A DNA stretch of 64,000 nucleotides from an uncultured Pelagibacteraceae bacterium (GCA_902570785.1 CACFZK010000006.1:1-64000); one strand, 5' to 3'. Positions 9,789-22,328 are shown, numbered from the stretch's first letter. Notes: a model not told the origin generated them from the letters alone. Translations and numbers: made by a program.

Positions 9789-10695
9789 AAATGTAAATAC
9801 TCAAAGCGGCCTTAACTCGATCTGGACTGACAGTCTTGCTAATAATCAACAGCCAGATAATAAAGCGCTCCTCGCCCATCTAAAAACTGTTCATCAAAAT
9901 AATGCAGGTTTCACAGAAAAATGTGCAAGTTTATGCCGTGATAAAGCTGGACGCAATAGTTATGAATGGTTAGCTGAAATCGTACCTGATGTTGATGGCA
10001 TCCGTGTATTGGATCTTGCTTGTGGATCAGGACCATTACTAAAAATCTTATACGACCGTAATAAAAACTTTAAATTAAAAGGAGCGGATATAAGTCCTGA
10101 AGAATTGGAACTGGCTAAGGCGCGTCTACCAAAAGGTTCTGTTGATCTGTTTGAGTTAAAAGCACAAAATTTGACGGCTATTGATGATACCTCAATAGAC
10201 GTTGTACTGTGCCATTGGGCTTTAACATTAATGAACCCAATTACTCCAGTGTTAAATGAAATCCGTCGTGTACTGTCCTCAGGTGGAAAGTTTGCAGCAT
10301 TGGTAAATGGACCTATGGATGCAGCGCCAGGATATAATGATGTATACAAATTAATCTATAAATACGTCCAAGCTACGCTACCTAGGTATGGCGAGATTGA
10401 TTTAGGTGATCCAAGAATACGTAGCACAGATAGTTTAAAAAATCTTTTAAGTGTGGCTTTTCCAGATGCTAACATTAGCATCGAAACTAGCATGGTATCC
10501 ATGGAAGGACCCATTGCTGATGTGGCCGAAACTACTGCAGGGTTTTTTTATGCTTCATTTATTCTGTCACCAGAGACTCGTGAGGTAATGCTTTCAAAGT
10601 TATCTGATCTTCTCACGATATCAAAACAAAGTAGAGATCTTGAAAGGCAAGGACGTTTCTCAATGCCAATCAACCGCCTAGTCATCACAAAGTAA
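9778..10695 (+). CDS. Class I SAM-dependent methyltransferase
   Basis: VLDLACGSGPLLKIL motif I, overlaps the PhyH-like gene; ORF track begins at an in-frame TTG at 9775, ATG at 9778. Confidence 0.85.
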   Translation: MTNKNVNTQSGLNSIWTDSLANNQQPDNKALLAHLKTVHQNNAGFTEKCASLCRDKAGRNSYEWLAEIVPDVDGIRVLDLACGSGPLLKILYDRNKNFKLKGADISPEELELAKARLPKGSVDLFELKAQNLTAIDDTSIDVVLCHWALTLMNPITPVLNEIRRVLSSGGKFAALVNGPMDAAPGYNDVYKLIYKYVQATLPRYGEIDLGDPRIRSTDSLKNLLSVAFPDANISIETSMVSMEGPIADVAETTAGFFYASFILSPETREVMLSKLSDLLTISKQSRDLERQGRFSMPINRLVITK

Positions 10696-10710
10696 TTAGT
10701 TTTTAGAAAA

Positions 10711-10800
10711 TGGCGGAGAGAGTGGGATTCGAACCCACGAAACGGTTTCCCGTTTACACACTTTCCAAGCGTGCGCCTTCAACCACTCGGCCATCTCTCC
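10711..10800 (-). tRNA. tRNA-Ser(GGA)
   Basis: Reverse complement GGAGAGATGGCCGAGTGG...CTTGGAAAG...GGTTCGAATCC...CTCTCCGCCA folds as class II tRNA with anticodon GGA and encoded CCA. Confidence 0.96.
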
Positions 10801-11828
10801 TAATTAAAATTTAAAATTGAGCTCTGAAACTCTTTTAAATAATCTTTTTTTAATGGTAAATTATTATTTTTCATGTCTTCCTGTATTTTACTATAATTGC
10901 TCCGGATGTATTCGATCTTTTCTAATAGACCTTCTGAATTTCTTTTGGCAATAAAAATACCTTTTTTACTCCCAACCACATGGCTGATTTCTTCAAATAT
11001 AATTACTGGTCTGCAACGTGCTAATGATTCTAATAAAGCCATAGGGTGACCCTCAGTAAAAGAGGGTAGAATAAATATATTATGAGTATCATAAAGCTCT
11101 ATTAATTTTTCCTCTGAAGTTTCAATTTCTAAAATATTTACATTTTCTTGTTTAATCGTTTTGTTAACCTCTTTTTCCATTCCCACAATTGACAGTGATA
11201 TATCCTTTTTAAAATCTTTTATTATTTTCAATAAAGAATAAATACCTTTTTCAACTCTAACTCTACCAACATATAACAATTTTATTTTATTTATTTCGCC
11301 TGAGTATGTATTCGAAAACCATTTATCTGTTAATTGTGAAGGATAAATTATTTTTCCTTCTTTTCCTCTTAAAACTTTTTTATTACACCCAATTAAGTAT
11401 GAAGTTTTTGAAACTAATGAAAACATTAAATGATATATAATTGGACCTATAAAACCTAAAATATTTTTGTATTCTTCATATCCATCACTCCTTAAATAGG
11501 TCATTGATTTCTTTCTAAATAAAGCAAGCAAAATACTTGCAAAAAATGTAAATGGAGATATTGAAATTATTAAATATTTTGTCTCCTTTTGTTTAAAAGA
11601 CTTTAAAATTGAATAAATAAATCCAAAAAATGTTTTACTTAAAGTAATTTTTTCTATGTTTATTTTGTGTGATCTCGCTTTGCTGGAATTTCTAGCTAAA
11701 ATGTGAATATCAAAATTTGTGTTTAAACCTTCTGGGGTAGATTTCATATCAAGATTATCGCAAAAAAAATTGTTAGCTGACTTAGAAATTTTTTCGTTTG
11801 ATATTATGCAGAGCTTATTTTGTATCAT
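10800..11828 (-). CDS. Glycosyltransferase family 1/4-like
   Basis: [40 protein letters not shown] motifs. Confidence 0.85.
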   Translation of the reverse strand: MIQNKLCIISNEKISKSANNFFCDNLDMKSTPEGLNTNFDIHILARNSSKARSHKINIEKITLSKTFFGFIYSILKSFKQKETKYLIISISPFTFFASILLALFRKKSMTYLRSDGYEEYKNILGFIGPIIYHLMFSLVSKTSYLIGCNKKVLRGKEGKIIYPSQLTDKWFSNTYSGEINKIKLLYVGRVRVEKGIYSLLKIIKDFKKDISLSIVGMEKEVNKTIKQENVNILEIETSEEKLIELYDTHNIFILPSFTEGHPMALLESLARCRPVIIFEEISHVVGSKKGIFIAKRNSEGLLEKIEYIRSNYSKIQEDMKNNNLPLKKDYLKEFQSSILNFN

Positions 11829-13633
11829 GTCTCTTTATTTATTTTAAGTACACCTATAAAAGCTTCCTGTGGAATTTCCACTCTTCCAAATTGTTTTGAT
11901 CTAGCTTTACCTTTTTTTTGTTTTTCCAATAATTTTCTTTTACGGTCACGGGCACCACCGCCATGTATTTTTGTAAGAACATCTTTCTTAAAACCTTTTA
12001 TGCTCTCTCTAGCAATAATTTTGCCACCTATTGCAGCTTGTATAGGTATCATGAAATTATGTCTTGGAATGAGATCTTTTAATTTTTCACAGACAAGTCT
12101 TCCTTGATTCTGTGCAAATTCTTTATGGATAATCATTGATAAAGCATCTACAGGCTCATTATTTACTAGTATTCCTAATTTAACCAAACTGCCTTCCTTG
12201 TAACCTGTAATTTCATAATCAAAACTTGCATACCCACTTGTTATAGATTTTAACTTGTCATAAAAATCAAATACGACTTCATTAAGTGGAAGTTCATAAA
12301 CTAATACAGCTCTATTTCCAGAATATGATAAGTCTTTTTGAATTCCTCTTTTATCCTGACATATTTTAATGATCGAACCCAAGTATTCATCTGGAGTAAT
12401 AATTGTAGCCTTTATCCAAGGTTCCTCTATAAGTTTTATTTGAGACGGGTCTGGCATGGATGTGGGGTTTTGAAGATCTGTCACTTCTCCATTAATTTTA
12501 TTCAGTTTATAAACTACGCCAGGTGTTGTAGTTATTAAATTAATATCAAATTCTCTTTCAAGTCTTTGAGTAATAATCTCCAAATGTAGCAAACCTAAAA
12601 ATCCGCATCTAAAGCCTAAACCTAATGCACTTGAAGATTCTGGCTCATAAGAAAAGCTTGAGTCATTTAATTTAAGTTTTGCTAAACCATCTTTAAGTTT
12701 TTGATACTCTGAACTATCAACTGGAAATAGCCCGCAAAATACAACAGGTTTACTTGGTTTAAATCCAGGTAAGGGTTTTTCTAAAGGATCTTTTGAGTCA
12801 CATATTGTATCCCCAACCTTTGTTTGTGATAAACTTTTAATTCCAGTAATAATAAATCCTATCTCGCCAGCATTTAATTCTTCGATATCTTTAGCTTTGG
12901 GTGTAAAAACACCAACCTTCTCTATTTCGTATTCTTGATTAGTAGACATTAACTTTATTTTCATTCCTTTTTTAATTTTTCCATCTAAAATCCTAACTAA
13001 AATTACCACGCCAAGATAACTATCATACCAACTGTCTACTAATAATGATTTAAGTTTAGATTTTGAATCTCCTTTCGGTTCAGGGAGATCTTTTACTATT
13101 GACTCTAAAATCTCTTGAACACCCTCACCTGTTTTTCCTGAACATGAAATAGCATTTGATGTATCTATGCCAATAACATCCTCTATCTGCTTTTTAACTT
13201 TTTCCGTATCAGAGGCAGGTAAATCAATTTTATTTAAAACTGGCACAATATGATGGTTCGTATCTAATGCTTGATAAACATTGGCCAAAGTTTGAGCCTC
13301 AACACCTTGAGAACTATCAACAATTAATACTGATCCTTCGCAAGCAAGTAAGGAACGGCTAACTTCATAACTAAAATCAACATGGCCAGGCGTATCAATA
13401 ATATTTAATATATAATCTTTTCCATCTTTTGATTTATAATTTAGTTTTACAGTTTGTGCTTTAATAGTAATTCCTCTCTCTCTCTCAATATCCATTGAAT
13501 CCAAAACTTGCTCTTTCATCTCTCTTTTTGAAAGACCACCACAAATTTGAATCATTCTGTCAGCAATTGTGGATTTCCCATGATCGATATGTGCGATAAT
13601 CGCAAAATTTCTTACTTTATTTATATCTGACAT
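11825..13633 (-). CDS. lepA: Elongation factor 4
   Basis: [29 protein letters not shown], LepA-specific C-terminus [36 protein letters not shown]. Confidence 0.97.
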   Translation of the reverse strand: MSDINKVRNFAIIAHIDHGKSTIADRMIQICGGLSKREMKEQVLDSMDIERERGITIKAQTVKLNYKSKDGKDYILNIIDTPGHVDFSYEVSRSLLACEGSVLIVDSSQGVEAQTLANVYQALDTNHHIVPVLNKIDLPASDTEKVKKQIEDVIGIDTSNAISCSGKTGEGVQEILESIVKDLPEPKGDSKSKLKSLLVDSWYDSYLGVVILVRILDGKIKKGMKIKLMSTNQEYEIEKVGVFTPKAKDIEELNAGEIGFIITGIKSLSQTKVGDTICDSKDPLEKPLPGFKPSKPVVFCGLFPVDSSEYQKLKDGLAKLKLNDSSFSYEPESSSALGLGFRCGFLGLLHLEIITQRLEREFDINLITTTPGVVYKLNKINGEVTDLQNPTSMPDPSQIKLIEEPWIKATIITPDEYLGSIIKICQDKRGIQKDLSYSGNRAVLVYELPLNEVVFDFYDKLKSITSGYASFDYEITGYKEGSLVKLGILVNNEPVDALSMIIHKEFAQNQGRLVCEKLKDLIPRHNFMIPIQAAIGGKIIARESIKGFKKDVLTKIHGGGARDRKRKLLEKQKKGKARSKQFGRVEIPQEAFIGVLKINKET

Positions 13634-16035
13634 TAGGATCTTATTGTTCCACCAGTCTTGGCTTTAACAATATTTATTATTTTTTGACTAACTTCGTTTA
13701 AATCTTTTTCTGAAAGAGTTTTTTCCATTGATTGAATTGTAACATTTATAGCTATAGATTTTTTTCCTTCGGGCATACTACCACCTTCGAAGACATCAAA
13801 TATTAATACTTTTGTAATAAGACTTTTATCAACCTCGCTAATCATTTTTTCTATATCGCCCGCTTTATAATTTTTATCTATGACAAATGCAAAGTCTCTC
13901 TCAGATTTTTGAAATTCAGAAACTGAGTAGTTTCTTTTAGCAAGTCTATATTTTTTTTGAGGTTCCGGTATATTTTTTAGAAAAATCTCAAATCCACACA
14001 CATTTCCCTCTTTTAAGTCTAAATTTGAAACTATACCAGGATGTATTTCTCCAAAAGAAGCTAGTTGTGGACCATTTAAGGATTTAAGATTCACAGATCC
14101 GGATCTACCAGGGTTATAAAAATCTTGTGTATTGTTGCTTATGTGTAAATCATTTTCATTTATACCAAACTCCACCAAAGTTTTTATTGCATCTGCCTTA
14201 ACATCAAAGACATCTATATTTCTAGCTTTAGACTCCCAGCTTTTCCTGTTTGCTACACCAGATTTTAAAGCACCTAAAACAACTTGCTGTTCGCCAGGCT
14301 TATTTCCAGAAAAGGTTGGTCCAATCTCGAATAACGATAGATCTGGGTACCCTCTATCCTGATTCTTTTTTAAATAAATGATTAAATTTGAAAATATTGA
14401 TCTTCTTAACACGTTTAGATCACTTGAAATTGGATTTGTAATTTCTATTTCTTTTTTTCCTTTTGAAAACTGTTTATCTACTCGAGAGTCTGTGAATGAC
14501 CAAGTTACTGCTTCTAAATAACCTTTGCTAGCCACGGCCCTTTGAGAAAGATGGAATAATTTCTGTTTAAAGTTAAGTGTTTCTTTTGATCTTTTTCTTT
14601 CTGGGTGAATTAAAGAAATTTTATCAAACCCTTTTATTCTTATGAGTTCCTCAATAATATCTACATCTTGCTTTACATCTGGTCTCCAAGAAGGAATTTC
14701 AACTTTAAAATTTTTTTTAGAAACTTTTGTTTTAAAACCCAATGAGTTAAGTATTTTTTTAGTTTCATTTGAAGAAATTGAAATTCCTATAATTTTTTTG
14801 AATTTATTATGATCAATTTCAATTGATCTATTTTTAACATTAGATTTACCAACAATAGAAAATTTACTTGCTTCTCCTCCACAAATTTTAACTATTAGTT
14901 CTGTTGCTAATTCGAGGCCTTCTTTGATTGAATTTGGATCAATTCCTCTCTCAAATCTATATTTCGCGTCTGTATCAATATCTAAAATATTGGCAGTTTT
15001 TCTCACGGAAGATGGATAAAAATATGCTGACTCAAGAAGTATATTCTTAGTTGCAAATTCAGTTCCTGAGCGAGTGCCTCCGATAATTCCTCCTAGCCCC
15101 AATGCACCTGTTTTGTCAGAAATAACACACATATTATCTTTAAGAATATATTTTTTACTATCTAATGCTTCAAAACTTTCCTCTGGTTTTGAATTTCTTA
15201 CAATAATTTCTTTATCTATTTTGTCAGCATCATAAGCATGAAGAGGTCTATTTAAATCCAACATTACATAATTTGTAATATCAACTACTGCAGATATTGG
15301 CTTTAAACCAAGTGAAATTATTTTTTCTTTTAACCATTTTGGACTTTCTTTGTTTTTAATGTTCCTGATGTAGCAAGCGCCAAAAGACATGCATCCCTGG
15401 TTTTTTTCTTTTGTAATAGAAATTTTTACTGGTTGAGAAAAATTTTGTTTAAATTTAATTTTTTTAAAACTAGAAAGTCTTCCTAAACCTGCTGAGGCCA
15501 AGTCCCTTGCTATTCCTCGAACACCTAAACAATCTGGTCTATTTGGAGTAATTGATAAATCAATTGATCTTTCACCTTTGCTCTTAAAAAAGTTTTTTCC
15601 AATGTCCTTGTTTTTATTTTTTAGCTCAATTATTCCATCACTTTCATCTGAAATATTGAGTTCACTTTCAGAACATAGCATGCCATGAGAATCTACTCCT
15701 CTGATTTTGGCAACTTTTAATTTCATTTTTGTTTTTGGAATTACTGTTCCTGGAGGTGCATATACTGTAATTAATCCATCTCTAGCATTAGCAGCCCCAC
15801 AAACAACCTTGTATGTTTTGCTATTACCCAAACTTACTTCACAAAGTTTTAATTTATCTGCATTTGGATGTTTTTCTGCTTTTAAAACCTTTGCAATTTT
15901 AAAATTTGATAGTTCGTTTTGACTGTCTTTTATTCCCTCAACTTCAAGACCTATGCTCGTAAGTTTATCTATTATTTTTTCTAAATTAGCATTGGTAATT
16001 AGATGGTCTTTGAGCCAAGATAAAGTTATTATCAT
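13633..16035 (-). CDS. pheT: Phenylalanyl-tRNA synthetase beta subunit
   Basis: N-terminal tRNA-binding domain, B3/B4 and FDX-ACB regions recognisable; adjacent to pheS. Confidence 0.96.
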   Translation of the reverse strand: MIITLSWLKDHLITNANLEKIIDKLTSIGLEVEGIKDSQNELSNFKIAKVLKAEKHPNADKLKLCEVSLGNSKTYKVVCGAANARDGLITVYAPPGTVIPKTKMKLKVAKIRGVDSHGMLCSESELNISDESDGIIELKNKNKDIGKNFFKSKGERSIDLSITPNRPDCLGVRGIARDLASAGLGRLSSFKKIKFKQNFSQPVKISITKEKNQGCMSFGACYIRNIKNKESPKWLKEKIISLGLKPISAVVDITNYVMLDLNRPLHAYDADKIDKEIIVRNSKPEESFEALDSKKYILKDNMCVISDKTGALGLGGIIGGTRSGTEFATKNILLESAYFYPSSVRKTANILDIDTDAKYRFERGIDPNSIKEGLELATELIVKICGGEASKFSIVGKSNVKNRSIEIDHNKFKKIIGISISSNETKKILNSLGFKTKVSKKNFKVEIPSWRPDVKQDVDIIEELIRIKGFDKISLIHPERKRSKETLNFKQKLFHLSQRAVASKGYLEAVTWSFTDSRVDKQFSKGKKEIEITNPISSDLNVLRRSIFSNLIIYLKKNQDRGYPDLSLFEIGPTFSGNKPGEQQVVLGALKSGVANRKSWESKARNIDVFDVKADAIKTLVEFGINENDLHISNNTQDFYNPGRSGSVNLKSLNGPQLASFGEIHPGIVSNLDLKEGNVCGFEIFLKNIPEPQKKYRLAKRNYSVSEFQKSERDFAFVIDKNYKAGDIEKMISEVDKSLITKVLIFDVFEGGSMPEGKKSIAINVTIQSMEKTLSEKDLNEVSQKIINIVKAKTGGTIRS

Positions 16036-17087
16036 CTGCTCAGTCCTCTATAATTAGTTGGGACATCTAAAGGATCAAATCCAAAATAATTTAACCATCG
16101 AAAATCAGCTTCAAAAAAAGATCTAAGATCGTTTATTCCATACTTTAACATTGCGAGTCTATCTATTCCCATGCCGAATGCGTAACCTTGAAATTTTTTT
16201 GGATCAACTTTGGCATTTTTTAAAACATTTGGATGAACCATTCCACAACCTAATATCTCAAGCCACTTGTCACCTTCGCCAACAATTATTCTTCCATTTT
16301 CAAGTCTGTAACCAATATCAACTTCTGCTGAAGGTTCTGTAAATGGAAAATGGCTTGGCCTAAATCTCATTCGGATTTTTTTTACCTCAAAAAATTCTTT
16401 AACAAAATAATCTAGGCATCCTTTTAAATGACCCATGGTTATATCTTTATCAATATGCAATCCTTCTAATTGATGAAACATTGGTGCATGCGTTTGGTCA
16501 CTGTCACATCGGTAAGTTCTACCTGGCACTATAATTTTGAATGGGGCTTTGCCACTTAACATTGTTCTGATTTGAACCGGTGATGTATGCGTTCTTAGTA
16601 ATATTTTTTTATTTTTATCTAAGTAAAAAGTATCATGCATATCTCTTGCTGGATGATCTTCTGGTGTATTTAAAGCTGTAAAATTATTATATTCACTTTC
16701 TACATCTGGTCCCTCTGCAACAGAAAAACCTATTTCAGAAAATATGGAAGAAATCTCATCAATTACTTGGGAGACTGGGTGAATTTTTCCGTTTGGTCTC
16801 TCTCGAGCTGGTAAAGTTACATCAACTTTATTTTTTTGTAATTTTTGATTTATTTCTGAATTTTCTAGCTCTTGAAACTTATTATCAATGGCTTCCGTAA
16901 TTTTTTGTTTTTCATTATTTAAAGACGATGCTCGGATTTTTCTGTCATTTTCGTTAAGTGAACCAAGTTTTTTAAATTCTTTATTAATTTGACTATTTTT
17001 CCCTAAAAATTGAGACTTAAGATTCTGCAATTCTAACTTGTCTTTTGCTTGCGATACTCTTTGAATTAATTCTCGTAAATCTACCAT
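16032..17087 (-). CDS. pheS: Phenylalanyl-tRNA synthetase alpha subunit
   Basis: [52 protein letters not shown]. Confidence 0.97.
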   Translation of the reverse strand: MVDLRELIQRVSQAKDKLELQNLKSQFLGKNSQINKEFKKLGSLNENDRKIRASSLNNEKQKITEAIDNKFQELENSEINQKLQKNKVDVTLPARERPNGKIHPVSQVIDEISSIFSEIGFSVAEGPDVESEYNNFTALNTPEDHPARDMHDTFYLDKNKKILLRTHTSPVQIRTMLSGKAPFKIIVPGRTYRCDSDQTHAPMFHQLEGLHIDKDITMGHLKGCLDYFVKEFFEVKKIRMRFRPSHFPFTEPSAEVDIGYRLENGRIIVGEGDKWLEILGCGMVHPNVLKNAKVDPKKFQGYAFGMGIDRLAMLKYGINDLRSFFEADFRWLNYFGFDPLDVPTNYRGLSR

Positions 17088-17128
17088 TAGTTAGTTTTTA
17101 CTCTAACTTTGTAAAAGAAAAAACAAGT

Positions 17129-17485
17129 TTATTTTATTGATAACTGAACTTTTTTAACAAGAGATTTGAATGCTTCTGGATTATTATAAGCTAAATCAGC
17201 TAAAACTTTTCGGTCTAATTTAATCTTTGATTTGTTTAACCCATTAATAAATTTTGAATATGTCATACCTTCTTCTCTTACGCCTGCATTTATTCTTTGT
17301 ATCCATAAAGATCTAAATTCCCTTTTTTTTGCTCTTCTATCTCTGTATGCATATTGCATGGCTTTTTCCATCGCTTGCCTAGCCGCACGAATTGTATTTT
17401 TTCTTCTGCCGAATTGTCCTTTAACAAATTTTAGAACTTTTTTATGCCTCGCTCTACTTACAACCCCTCTTTTAGTTCTAGACAT
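17129..17485 (-). CDS. rplT: 50S ribosomal protein L20
   Basis: [36 protein letters not shown]. Confidence 0.97.
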   Translation of the reverse strand: MSRTKRGVVSRARHKKVLKFVKGQFGRRKNTIRAARQAMEKAMQYAYRDRRAKKREFRSLWIQRINAGVREEGMTYSKFINGLNKSKIKLDRKVLADLAYNNPEAFKSLVKKVQLSIK

Positions 17486-17486
17486 A

Positions 17487-17693
17487 TTAACCTCTCAAAC
17501 TATATGGCATATAAGATTTTACAATTTTAGAATCTTGTTTTGTCATTATAGTTGTTCCTCTTTGTTTTCTAATTTGAGAGTTTGTTCTTTTAATCATACC
17601 GTGCCTTTTGCCTGCTTGAGGCATTTTTACTTTTCCAGATTTTGTTACTTTAAATCTTTTTTTTGCTGAGCTTTTTGTTTTTAATTTCGGCAT
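17487..17693 (-). CDS. rpmI: 50S ribosomal protein L35
   Basis: [23 protein letters not shown]. Confidence 0.96.
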   Translation of the reverse strand: MPKLKTKSSAKKRFKVTKSGKVKMPQAGKRHGMIKRTNSQIRKQRGTTIMTKQDSKIVKSYMPYSLRG

Positions 17694-17748
17694 AGTCAGG
17701 CAGTTATATATAGAATGTTTTTCGTAATCAAGATTTTTTTATAATGAG

Positions 17749-18294
17749 TTAATTAGGCTGGATTATCATTATCATTTGCCGACCTTCAAATTTAGGCCTT
17801 ACTTCGACTTGTCCTATTTCCTTAGTATCAGTAATTATTCTTTCCATTAGATCTTTTCCGAGTTGGATGTGTTGCATTTCTCTTCCTTTAAATTTAACAG
17901 TGAATTTTACTTTGTCGCCTTTAGTTAAAAATTTTTTAGCGTTTTTAATTTTAAAATTATAATCATGTACTTCTGTTCCAGGTCTAAGCTTTAATTCTTT
18001 TAAATTTGAAATTCTCTGATTTTTTTTTGCTTTATTGGCTTTTTTTTGTAAATCATATTTGTATTTTCCAATATCCATTATTTTACAAACTGGTGGATTT
18101 GCATTTGGTGAGATTTCAATTAGATCAAGACCCTCAGCTTTTGCAGCTTCAATTGCTTTTTTTATTGGCAGAACTCCAAGATTTTCTCCAGTGCTATTTA
18201 TAACCTGTACATCTAAACTTCTAATTCTTTCATTGGTTCTAGGACCTTGAAATTTTGTTCTTCTCTGAAAATAATTTGATTTTGGTTTATGCAC
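17749..18294 (-). CDS. infC: Translation initiation factor IF-3 (GTG start in the track)
   Basis: ERIRSLDVQVINSTGENLGVLPIKKAIEAAKAEGLDLIEISPNANPPVCKIMDIGKYKY. Confidence 0.96.
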   Translation of the reverse strand: MHKPKSNYFQRRTKFQGPRTNERIRSLDVQVINSTGENLGVLPIKKAIEAAKAEGLDLIEISPNANPPVCKIMDIGKYKYDLQKKANKAKKNQRISNLKELKLRPGTEVHDYNFKIKNAKKFLTKGDKVKFTVKFKGREMQHIQLGKDLMERIITDTKEIGQVEVRPKFEGRQMIMIIQPN

Positions 18295-20214
18295 TTATTT
18301 AATTGGAAGATTATTTAACATTTTTAACTTTTCAACGGCTTTAGTAAATTTAATTGTTTCTTGCTTTTCGGAACCTAGTTTTCTCATTGTAACACTTTTA
18401 TCAGATATTTCTTTCTTTCCACAGATTAAAATAAGAGGAGTTTTTGCTAAAGAGTGTTCTCTAATCTTATAATTTATTTTTTGATTTCTTAAATCCACTT
18501 CGCATTTTATACCTTCTTTAAAGAGGTCTTCAAATATTTTTTTTGCATAATCATTGTGCTCTTCGGCTATAGGTAACACAACCGCTTGTAATGGTGATAG
18601 CCAAAATGGAAGTTTTCCTGCATAATTTTCGATTAAGATTCCAATAAATCTTTCTAGGGATCCAAATAATGCCCTGTGTAACATTACTGGTATTTTCTTT
18701 GTTCCATCTTTATCTACAAAAGTAGCACCAAGTCTTTTTGGTAAATTTAAATCAACCTGAAGCGTTCCACACTGCCAATCACGACCTATAGCATCGCGCA
18801 AAACAAATTCAATTTTTGGTCCATAAAATGCTCCCTCTCCTTTATTAACAGTATACTCCAATTTAGTTTTTTTAATTGCCTCAAGAAGAGCTTTTTCTGA
18901 TTTATCCCAAACAGCATCGTCGCCTACTCTTTTTTCTGGTCTATCTGAGTATTTAAGAAAAACTTTGTTGAAACCCAAATCTTTATAAATATCTAAAATT
19001 AATTTTGTTACTGTAATGCACTCATCTGTTATCTGATCTTCGGTACAAAATATGTGTGCATCATCTTGAGTAAAAGCTCTTACCCTTAACAGGCCATGTA
19101 ATGCACCCGACGGTTCATACCTGTGTACTTTACCAAACTCAGATAATTTCAAAGGAAGATCTCTATAACTTTTTAATCCTTGATTAAAAACTTGCACACA
19201 CCCAGGACAATTCATTGGTTTTACAGCAAAAACTTTTTCATCTGGAGTTTCAGATGTAAACATTAAATCACCAAATTTATCCCAATGCCCTGATTTTTCC
19301 CAAAGAGTTTTGTCTAATAATTCTGGGGTATTAATTTCCTTATATCCGGCATATCTTTGTTTTAATCTCATATACTCAATAAGTCTTTGAAATAAAGTCC
19401 ATCCTTTTTCATGCCAAAAAACTGCGCCAGGACTTTCCTCTCTGAAATGAAATAGATCCATTTCTTTACCTAACTTTCTATGATCTCTTTTTTCTGCTTC
19501 CTCTAATCTGTTCAAATAATCATCTAGCTCTTTTTTTGAGCCCCAACAGGTTCCGTAAATTCTTTGCAGCATCTCATTATTTGAGTCTCCTCTCCAATAT
19601 GCACCAGAAACTTTGGTTAGTTTAAATGCCTTGCCAATTTTTTTAGATGAGATTAAATGAGGACCTCTACATAAATCGTGCCAAGTATCACCATGATGAT
19701 AAACCGATAGCTCCTCTTTTTCTGGGATACTCTCTATAATTTCTGCCTTATATTTTTCTCCCATTTTTTTAAAATGGGCAATTGCTTTGTCCCTTTTCCA
19801 TACCTCTCGTTTTGTTTTAACGTCTTTATCTATTATCTCAGACATTTTTTTCTCAATTTTTTCTAAATCAGCGCTTGTGAATGGTTCTTTTCTTGCAAAG
19901 TCGTAGTAAAAACCATTTTCAATAACAGGACCTATAGTCACTTGTGTGCCAGGAAATAATTCTTGAACTGCCATAGCCATTATGTGTGCTGCATCATGTC
20001 TTATTACATCTAAACCTTCTTTATCTTTTTGGGTAATAATTTTGACTGATGAGTCATTTTGAATTGTATAGCTCAAGTCTTTCAGTTCGCCGTTTACACT
20101 CATTATTAAAGCTTGCTTTATAAGAGATTTACTAATCTTCTCTGCAATCTCAAGTCCATTTGTCTTATTTTTGAAATTAAGTTTTTTTCCGTCAGGTAAA
20201 GTTATATTTGGCAT
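18295..20214 (-). CDS. thrS: Threonyl-tRNA synthetase
   Basis: TGS domain, HDAAHIMAMAVQELFPG, class II motifs; 639 aa. Confidence 0.97.
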   Translation of the reverse strand: MPNITLPDGKKLNFKNKTNGLEIAEKISKSLIKQALIMSVNGELKDLSYTIQNDSSVKIITQKDKEGLDVIRHDAAHIMAMAVQELFPGTQVTIGPVIENGFYYDFARKEPFTSADLEKIEKKMSEIIDKDVKTKREVWKRDKAIAHFKKMGEKYKAEIIESIPEKEELSVYHHGDTWHDLCRGPHLISSKKIGKAFKLTKVSGAYWRGDSNNEMLQRIYGTCWGSKKELDDYLNRLEEAEKRDHRKLGKEMDLFHFREESPGAVFWHEKGWTLFQRLIEYMRLKQRYAGYKEINTPELLDKTLWEKSGHWDKFGDLMFTSETPDEKVFAVKPMNCPGCVQVFNQGLKSYRDLPLKLSEFGKVHRYEPSGALHGLLRVRAFTQDDAHIFCTEDQITDECITVTKLILDIYKDLGFNKVFLKYSDRPEKRVGDDAVWDKSEKALLEAIKKTKLEYTVNKGEGAFYGPKIEFVLRDAIGRDWQCGTLQVDLNLPKRLGATFVDKDGTKKIPVMLHRALFGSLERFIGILIENYAGKLPFWLSPLQAVVLPIAEEHNDYAKKIFEDLFKEGIKCEVDLRNQKINYKIREHSLAKTPLILICGKKEISDKSVTMRKLGSEKQETIKFTKAVEKLKMLNNLPIK

Positions 20215-21363
20215 TTATTTTATTAATTTTTTGTATTCTATAAATGTTGAATTACACATTTGTTCTACGTCAAATTTCTTTAATATATTTTTCCTACCTT
20301 CATTTCCAATTGATTGCAACTTGTCTTTATCCATTTCCATTAATTTATTTAAATTTTCTGCAAGAGCCTCGGGTTTTTCATTCTCAAATAAGAAGCCAGA
20401 TTTGCCATTAATTATTGTCTCTTTCGAACCCCCATGATCACTGGCTAATATTGGTCTTCTCATTGCTTGCGCCTCTACAGATATTCTTCCAAAAGCTTCT
20501 GGCTCAATTGAAGAAGATACTACTACATCTGAAATATAATAGGCAACAGGCATTTCTTTTGCATGCTGTAAAAAGAATATATTATTTTTTAAATTATATT
20601 TTTCAATCATAGATATTAATTTCTTGAAATAAACTGTTCTACCTTGATGAGATCCCAGAATTATAGCTTGGAAATTTTCTTTTCCATGTTTTGTCTTTAA
20701 CAACTTTAATGACTCAATAAACATTTCTTGCCCTTTCCATCTTGTAAGTCTTCCAGGTAATAAAATTTTAAACTTTTCAGTATTAAAATTTACTAAAGAT
20801 TTAAAACTTTTGACTTTTTCATTTGTTATATTTGAATTATCAAAATATTCTGTATTGATGCCTCTAAAAATAACTAATAATCTTTTTTGAGATGTAATTA
20901 ATTTTCCATAATTTTTATGAATATGATTAAAAACAAAATTTGATCCAGCTATAATTAAATTGGATCTAACCATAACTGAGTTATAAAATTTTTTAACTTT
21001 ATTTGAAAAATTATATACCCCGTGAAATGTGGTTACAAACTTAGCTCTTGTTATTAAACAAGAAAGAAAGCAAGACCAAGCAGGTGCTCTACTTCTGGCA
21101 TGCACTATATCGATTCTTAAAAAAATTATAATTAAAGAGATAAAAATGGTGTTAATTAGTATCATTAAAGGATTCTTTGATTGAACTGGAAGTCTAAAAA
21201 CTCTCACCTTCTCTTTTCGAATGAATTTCAATAGTGGTCCACCGCTTGTTATAATATATGATTTACAATTTTTTTCTGCAAGATAGTGAGCAATATCATA
21301 ACAACCAGTTTCTGCGCCGCCATATCCTAATTTTGGAATAACTTGCAATACTTTAAAACTCAT
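20215..21363 (-). CDS. Glycosyltransferase family 4-like
   Basis: IPKLGYGGAETGCYDIAHYL, LLPGRLTRWKGQEMFIESL, SSSIEPEAFGRISVEAQAM. Confidence 0.88.
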   Translation of the reverse strand: MSFKVLQVIPKLGYGGAETGCYDIAHYLAEKNCKSYIITSGGPLLKFIRKEKVRVFRLPVQSKNPLMILINTIFISLIIIFLRIDIVHARSRAPAWSCFLSCLITRAKFVTTFHGVYNFSNKVKKFYNSVMVRSNLIIAGSNFVFNHIHKNYGKLITSQKRLLVIFRGINTEYFDNSNITNEKVKSFKSLVNFNTEKFKILLPGRLTRWKGQEMFIESLKLLKTKHGKENFQAIILGSHQGRTVYFKKLISMIEKYNLKNNIFFLQHAKEMPVAYYISDVVVSSSIEPEAFGRISVEAQAMRRPILASDHGGSKETIINGKSGFLFENEKPEALAENLNKLMEMDKDKLQSIGNEGRKNILKKFDVEQMCNSTFIEYKKLIK

Positions 21364-22328
21364 AAGTTATTTTTTTCCCAGTTCAAAGCTGAACTTAAAA
21401 TAATATTTAAATTATTAAATCTCGGTTTCCAATTAAATTTTTTTTTGAATTTATCACTATTTGCAACTGAAACTGCGATATCTTTTGGTCTTCGCGGTCC
21501 AATTTCTACTTGCAACTTATTTTTAACAATATTTTCCATTTCTGTAATTACCTCTTTCACTGAATATCCACTACCATAACCACAGTTAAAAATATTTGAA
21601 GATGAACTTTTTAAAAGATTATTTGCAGCCAACACATGCATATCAGCTATATCCGTGACGTGTATAAAGTCCCTTATAGCTGTACCATCTTTTGTTATAT
21701 AATCATTTCCATTAATTATAATTTTCTCTCTTTTATTAGCAGCTACTTCACAAAGAACTTTAATTAGATTTGTCGATGACTTGGCTATAAGTCCAGATCT
21801 TTTACCTTTATCTGCTCCTGCTACATTAAAATATCTTAAAATTGTATAATCAATTTTATCTTTTTTTGAAATTAAAAAATTTTCTATTTGATATTTTGTG
21901 TTTGCGTAAGGGTTAATTGGTTTTAACTCACTTTCTTCTGTTAAGTTGCTAGAGTCATTATTTCCATAAACTCCAGCACTTGAAGAAAAAATAATTTTTT
22001 TTAAATTATTTTCAATACATAATGAAAAAAATATTTTTGATTTTTCAAAGTTGTGAAGCTTGTATTTTTCAGGATATTTAACCGACTCGTCTACTCTTGT
22101 GAGACCTGCAAAATGCATAACTATATCAAATTTATTTTCTTTAAGAATTTTTTGCATTGAACTTTCGTCAGCAATATCAACGTCATAATGTTTTGCTTTT
22201 TTGGGTATTAATGACTTACTACCAGTTATCAGGTTGTCAATTACTATTACTGAGTGACCTTTATCAATCAAAGATAATGTAGTGTGGCTTCCTATATAAC
22301 CTGCACCACCAGTTAAGAGAATGTTCAT
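21360..22328 (-). CDS. galE: UDP-glucose 4-epimerase
   Basis: LLTGGAGYIGSHTTLSLIDKGH, YANTKYQIE, RDFIHVTDIADMHV. Confidence 0.9.
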   Translation of the reverse strand: MNILLTGGAGYIGSHTTLSLIDKGHSVIVIDNLITGSKSLIPKKAKHYDVDIADESSMQKILKENKFDIVMHFAGLTRVDESVKYPEKYKLHNFEKSKIFFSLCIENNLKKIIFSSSAGVYGNNDSSNLTEESELKPINPYANTKYQIENFLISKKDKIDYTILRYFNVAGADKGKRSGLIAKSSTNLIKVLCEVAANKREKIIINGNDYITKDGTAIRDFIHVTDIADMHVLAANNLLKSSSSNIFNCGYGSGYSVKEVITEMENIVKNKLQVEIGPRRPKDIAVSVANSDKFKKKFNWKPRFNNLNIILSSALNWEKNNL

